Assembly (NCBI GenBank): GCA_036732005.1
Contig: DAINDF010000001.1
Coordinates: 124,001-188,000 of the forward strand
From: UBA1926 sp036732005
GTDB lineage: Bacteria > Planctomycetota > Phycisphaerae > Phycisphaerales > UBA1924
Reading direction: 5' to 3'
DNA length: 64,000 bases
The notes under the pieces: generated by a model
The model's database searches: none
Seen by the model: the letters and a program-made list of their open reading frames with translations, nothing else
What the model was told of the DNA's origin: nothing
Program-made: the position numbers and the translations under genes
Shown here: in pieces, positions 61,867 to 64,000 of the stretch
Layout of the letters: every line of letters starts with the position of its first letter
Position numbering within the stretch: the stretch's first letter is position 1

Positions 61867-62165
61867 GTCCGGACCACGCGGCACGGACGCCGCACCAGCA
61901 GTCCGACGAGTTGAGCCTGAACACATCCGCCTTTCCGAAGGGGATGCCGCGATGGTTGAGCCTTGAGCAAATCAGCAAGATGCAGCGATGCCGGCGGGAG
62001 ACCGTCATCGACGCCATGCAGCGGGGGGAGCTGCCCTTCGAGCAGCGGGGCCGCATCAGGTACGCACGCCTGAGCGACGTCATCGCGTGGGAAGAGCGAA
62101 GACTCCGGCCCGACTACACACCGGTGCGCGGCAACGTGCACCCATCGCTGGAGGAGTTCGCATGA
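61863..62165 (+). CDS. Excisionase-like helix-turn-helix protein
   Basis: The 100-residue protein has a disordered N-terminus and one HTH_17-like domain at about 32-75 (LSLEQISKMQRCRRETVIDAMQRGEL) with a wing RIRYARLSDVIAWEE. Its start overlaps the 40-aa ORF (ATGA) and its stop overlaps the ArdC-like gene (ATGA). It may be the excisionase of the element or an autoregulator of this operon. Confidence 0.8.
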   Translation: MSPDHAARTPHQQSDELSLNTSAFPKGMPRWLSLEQISKMQRCRRETVIDAMQRGELPFEQRGRIRYARLSDVIAWEERRLRPDYTPVRGNVHPSLEEFA

Positions 62166-63085
62166 GAAGCAGCACCGCTCCGCGGGCTGCTTCAGCCCGC
62201 ACTCCAGTTGACCTCGCATCAGAGGCCTTTCCGCCGAAGGCGGACGGCCGTCCGATGACGAAGGCACAGGAAGCACGCCAGCACATCGACCACGCCATCG
62301 AACGACTCGCCGCCGAGTTGAACGCCGGCCGGAGCGAGACGCTCCGAGCGTTTCTGGAAATGGTGGGCAAGTTCCACCGGTACTCGTTCGGCAATGTGAT
62401 GCTCATTCTGTCGCAGCGACCGGACGCCACCCGCGTGGCCGGGTACCGGACATGGCAGAGCATCGGACGCCAGGTCCGCAAGGGAGAGAAGGGCATCACC
62501 ATCATCGCACCCATGCTGCTGAAGCAGGACGCCGAGCCGGGGCAGGACCCGGAGAAGGTGCTCCGCTTCAAGGCCGCTTCCGTGTTCGATGTGTCGCAGA
62601 CCGACGGCGAGGCACTCCCGACGCCGGCCCAGATGCAGGGCACGCCCAAGGAGCACCTCCAACGGCTTGAACGCTTCATCGTGGACCAGGGCATCATGCT
62701 CGAAGTCCGCATGGACATCGGCCAGGCCGCCGGGGTGAGCATGGGCGGGCACATCTGCATCCGCCCGGAACTCACACCGCCGGAGCGGTTCTCGGTGCTC
62801 GTGCACGAGCTCGCACACGAGATGCTCCACCACGGCGAGCACGCCGAGCGTGGTGACAAGCAGACACGCGAGCTTGAGGCCGAGGCCGTGGCGTACGTGG
62901 TGAGCACCGGCATCGGTCTGGAGCCCGGGACCGCGTGCAGCGACTACATCCAGACGTATGGGGGCGACGCCGAGAAGCTCGCCGCCGTGCTCGACCGGGT
63001 GCAGAAGACCGCCGCCCGCATCCTCGACGCTGTGCTCATCCCCTCGGACGAGCACGAGCAGCCCGCGGCAGTCGCCAACGCGTGA
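62162..63085 (+). CDS. ArdC-like antirestriction protein with zincin domain
   Basis: The ATG overlapping the HTH stop gives 307 residues; an internal Met at 62255 would remove a disordered 31-residue start. The N-terminal ssDNA-binding ArdC domain (HRYSFGNVMLILSQRPDATRVAGYRTW) includes GYRTWQSIGRQVRKGEKG. The C-terminal metallopeptidase-like domain has HELAHEMLHH (HExxH) at about 214-223 and ELEAEAVAYVV as the third-ligand helix. ArdC proteins protect incoming single-stranded DNA from host restriction during conjugation. It lies shortly before the relaxase in the same orientation, as expected for leading-region genes. Confidence 0.9.
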   Translation: MRSSTAPRAASARTPVDLASEAFPPKADGRPMTKAQEARQHIDHAIERLAAELNAGRSETLRAFLEMVGKFHRYSFGNVMLILSQRPDATRVAGYRTWQSIGRQVRKGEKGITIIAPMLLKQDAEPGQDPEKVLRFKAASVFDVSQTDGEALPTPAQMQGTPKEHLQRLERFIVDQGIMLEVRMDIGQAAGVSMGGHICIRPELTPPERFSVLVHELAHEMLHHGEHAERGDKQTRELEAEAVAYVVSTGIGLEPGTACSDYIQTYGGDAEKLAAVLDRVQKTAARILDAVLIPSDEHEQPAAVANA

Positions 63086-63124
63086 ACAGGTTTGGGGCAT
63101 CCGCGGCCGGTCCCGCCGGACGTG

Positions 63125-63166
63125 GTTGTCCTGCTCCGTCGCCGTTCGTGGCGGAGCGAACACAAC
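63125..63166 (+). promoter_or_regulatory. Stem-loop in the leader of the 126-aa gene
   Basis: GTTGT/ACAAC (5 pairs) and GCTCCG/CGGAGC (6 pairs) with an asymmetric internal loop form a two-part stem about 50 nt upstream of the next start. It might be a regulatory hairpin; support is only the pairing. Confidence 0.3.
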
Positions 63167-63218
63167 GGAATAGGGGCGGCCGTCTGCGGGACAGGTAGCC
63201 GCGTGATTGGAGAGACAT

Positions 63219-63599
63219 ATGGAGTACGCACAACCCACGCCGGTCGGCGAAGAAGTGGTGATGCCGGAGACGGCCACCCAGTGCTGGGACCTGTACGAGC
63301 GAGACGCACTCCTCCCGCTCGGCGAGTTCGCACGGGAGGCCGGGTTCGAGTGCCCCGTGCTGATGACCGCTGAAGCCATTCGCTTGATGGCTAAAGACGG
63401 CCTCTACGGCGGACCGAAGGCATTCCGCGAGGAGCTTGTCCGGAGGCTCGGCGACGTGCGGGAGGCGACGCGGCAGTTCGCACTTCTGGATGCGTACGTC
63501 ATCCGGGTGGAAGACCAGGACCACGACATCGAGGAGCTGTTCGTTCGACAGAACTTCGAGAGCCGGGAGCCGTTCGTGCTCATCACGGAGCGGGTGTAA
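63219..63599 (+). CDS. Unknown element protein (126 aa)
   Basis: The ATG at 63219 has GGAGAG upstream; a TTG 12 nt earlier would give a slightly longer form. The acidic, soluble protein has helical and beta parts (LGEFAREAGFECPVLMTAEA and AYVIRVEDQDHDIEELFV) and no recognised motif. It is placed between the ArdC-like gene and the relaxase, where leading-region genes of unknown function are common. It is 133 nt downstream of ardC. Confidence 0.7.
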   Translation: MEYAQPTPVGEEVVMPETATQCWDLYERDALLPLGEFAREAGFECPVLMTAEAIRLMAKDGLYGGPKAFREELVRRLGDVREATRQFALLDAYVIRVEDQDHDIEELFVRQNFESREPFVLITERV

Positions 63600-63887
63600 C
63601 CGCAACCGCGGCGGCCTGCGCGGGCCGCCGCACTTCGTGCTCTGAACATCAGAGACAGCATGGTCCCGGCTTACGCCGGGGCCGACTTCTTCGCCCGCCC
63701 ACCCGCCCCAACGGCCCGTCCCGGGCCGCGTCAGTCGCACTGCTCAGAACCGAGTTGATGGTCCCCAGTGGTGTGTCACAAAACCCATGTCACAGCACGC
63801 TCTACGCGTTGAAACCGCATAGGCGTGTCTCCCGGATGATGGACGATGGCCGCGGCTTCACCGCGGGCCACGCTCCGGAGTCCCCGC
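63600..63887. other. Intergenic region before the relaxase, possible oriT
   Basis: This 288-nt gap has no gene that I can support. It holds the terminator-like hairpin at 63608-63631, a second hairpin GGTCCCGGC/GCCGGGGCC at 63662-63683, and a direct repeat TGTCACA at about 63774 and 63788. MobF relaxases act at an oriT that is normally next to their gene, so this is the place where one would be expected. Confidence 0.45.
63608..63631 (+). terminator. Terminator-like hairpin after the 126-aa gene
   Basis: GCGGCGGCC/GGCCGCCGC with a 6-nt loop lies 8 nt after the stop codon. The following sequence is only weakly T-rich (ACTTCGTGCTCT), so termination may be partial. Confidence 0.5.
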
Positions 63888-64000
63888 GTGCTGCGAATCA
63901 CCACCCAATGCCGAGCCGTGTCTGTGCAGAGGTACTTCGTCGAGCTGCTCTGCAAGGACGACTACTACAGCAAGGGCACCGAGCAGCCCGGCGTCTGGCG
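63888..64000 (+). CDS. MobF/TrwC-type conjugative relaxase (partial, cut by right edge)
   Basis: A GTG with CCGGAG upstream starts an open frame of 37 full codons reaching the window edge. It begins MLRITTQCRAVSVQRYFVEL and continues CKDDYYSKGTEQPGVW, which fits the N-terminus of TrwC/TraI-like MobF relaxases: an MLxI start, a helix, then the DYY-G-E-PG-W sequence. The tandem Tyr residues here belong to the conserved N-terminal region; full proof needs the HUH metal site further downstream. It marks the element as mobilisable or self-transmissible. Relaxases of this class usually exceed 900 residues and carry a helicase domain. Confidence 0.8.
   Translation, partial: MLRITTQCRAVSVQRYFVELLCKDDYYSKGTEQPGVW

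Larger units (their letters stand above)
40562..64000. mobile_element. Integrative mobilisable or conjugative element (left part)
   Basis: A tyrosine integrase next to a tRNA gene is followed by cargo, a Rep-like protein, ParA with a small partner, an ArdC-like antirestriction protein, a DUF932 protein and a MobF-type relaxase cut by the window edge. These genes are typical of plasmids and integrative elements. Base composition and codon use at about 41.9-43 kb and 44.6-58.6 kb look less GC-biased than in the flanking chromosome. The right end and second attachment site lie outside the window, so the true length is unknown. Confidence 0.85.

Noticed and set aside
40457..64000. Search for CRISPR arrays, rRNA genes and insertion sequences
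   Set aside because: No regularly spaced repeat array, rRNA sequence or transposase was seen.

Overview
The window is GC-rich chromosomal DNA with two parts: a native bacterial chromosome segment (1 to about 40.55 kb) and the front of an integrated mobile element (about 40.56 kb to beyond the right edge). The gene content suggests a planctomycete, perhaps Phycisphaerae: an ECF sigma factor next to a Ser/Thr kinase with TPR repeats, NfeD/FloA membrane-microdomain genes, and an integrase of a type I associate with planctomycetes. This is inferred from gene content, not from a marker gene.

Region 1 (1-16.98 kb, mostly minus strand) is part of a type VI secretion locus. Read in transcription order it holds an unknown 569-residue protein, a TssJ-like lipoprotein, a very large pseudokinase-SUMF1 membrane protein, an unknown helical protein, TssK, TssL, TssM and a TagF-like membrane protein that runs off the left edge. 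A run of 18 C lies just upstream of the first gene, in the divergent promoter gap shared with a Fur-family regulator, and is a candidate phase-variation switch.

Region 2 (17-24.1 kb) holds panD, a small disordered ORF and a tightly coupled minus-strand series murC-murB-ddl-ftsQ-membrane protein-greA, i.e. a peptidoglycan and division cluster. Region 3 (24.1-40.3 kb) holds a NUDIX hydrolase, two nfeD genes with floA, a GT2 glycosyltransferase/ExbD/TonB-like group, nnrE, a DUF151 nuclease, a GspE N-terminal-domain protein, clpS, mnmE, a class V aminotransferase, and an ECF sigma factor followed by a kinase-TPR protein. A tRNA-Gly(CCC) gene on the minus strand closes the native part.

Region 4 (40.56 kb to the edge) is an integrative, probably mobilisable element. 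A tyrosine integrase sits next to the tRNA. It is followed by an unknown gene, a structured leader RNA with a DUF932 gene, and then a compact one-strand cassette (44.46-58.62 kb): MerR/excisionase-like HTH, DrmD-like SNF2 helicase with DUF3883, dynamin-like GTPase, DUF1156 DNA methylase, 75-residue coiled protein, DUF262/HNH protein, and a HEPN-DUF499 ATPase. Behind it lie a double winged-helix Rep-like protein (minus strand), a repeat-rich intergenic region, ParA, a ribbon-helix-helix-like partner, a 40-residue ORF, an HTH protein, an ArdC-like antirestriction protein, an unknown protein, and the first 37 codons of a MobF/TrwC relaxase cut by the right edge.

The cassette at 44.4-58.6 kb is the best candidate for a new system. 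Its helicase, methylase and DUF499 parts recall DISARM-related defence loci, but the dynamin-like GTPase and the GmrSD-like DUF262/HNH protein inside the same tightly spaced operon make an unusual combination. I could not run searches, so novelty is unproven.
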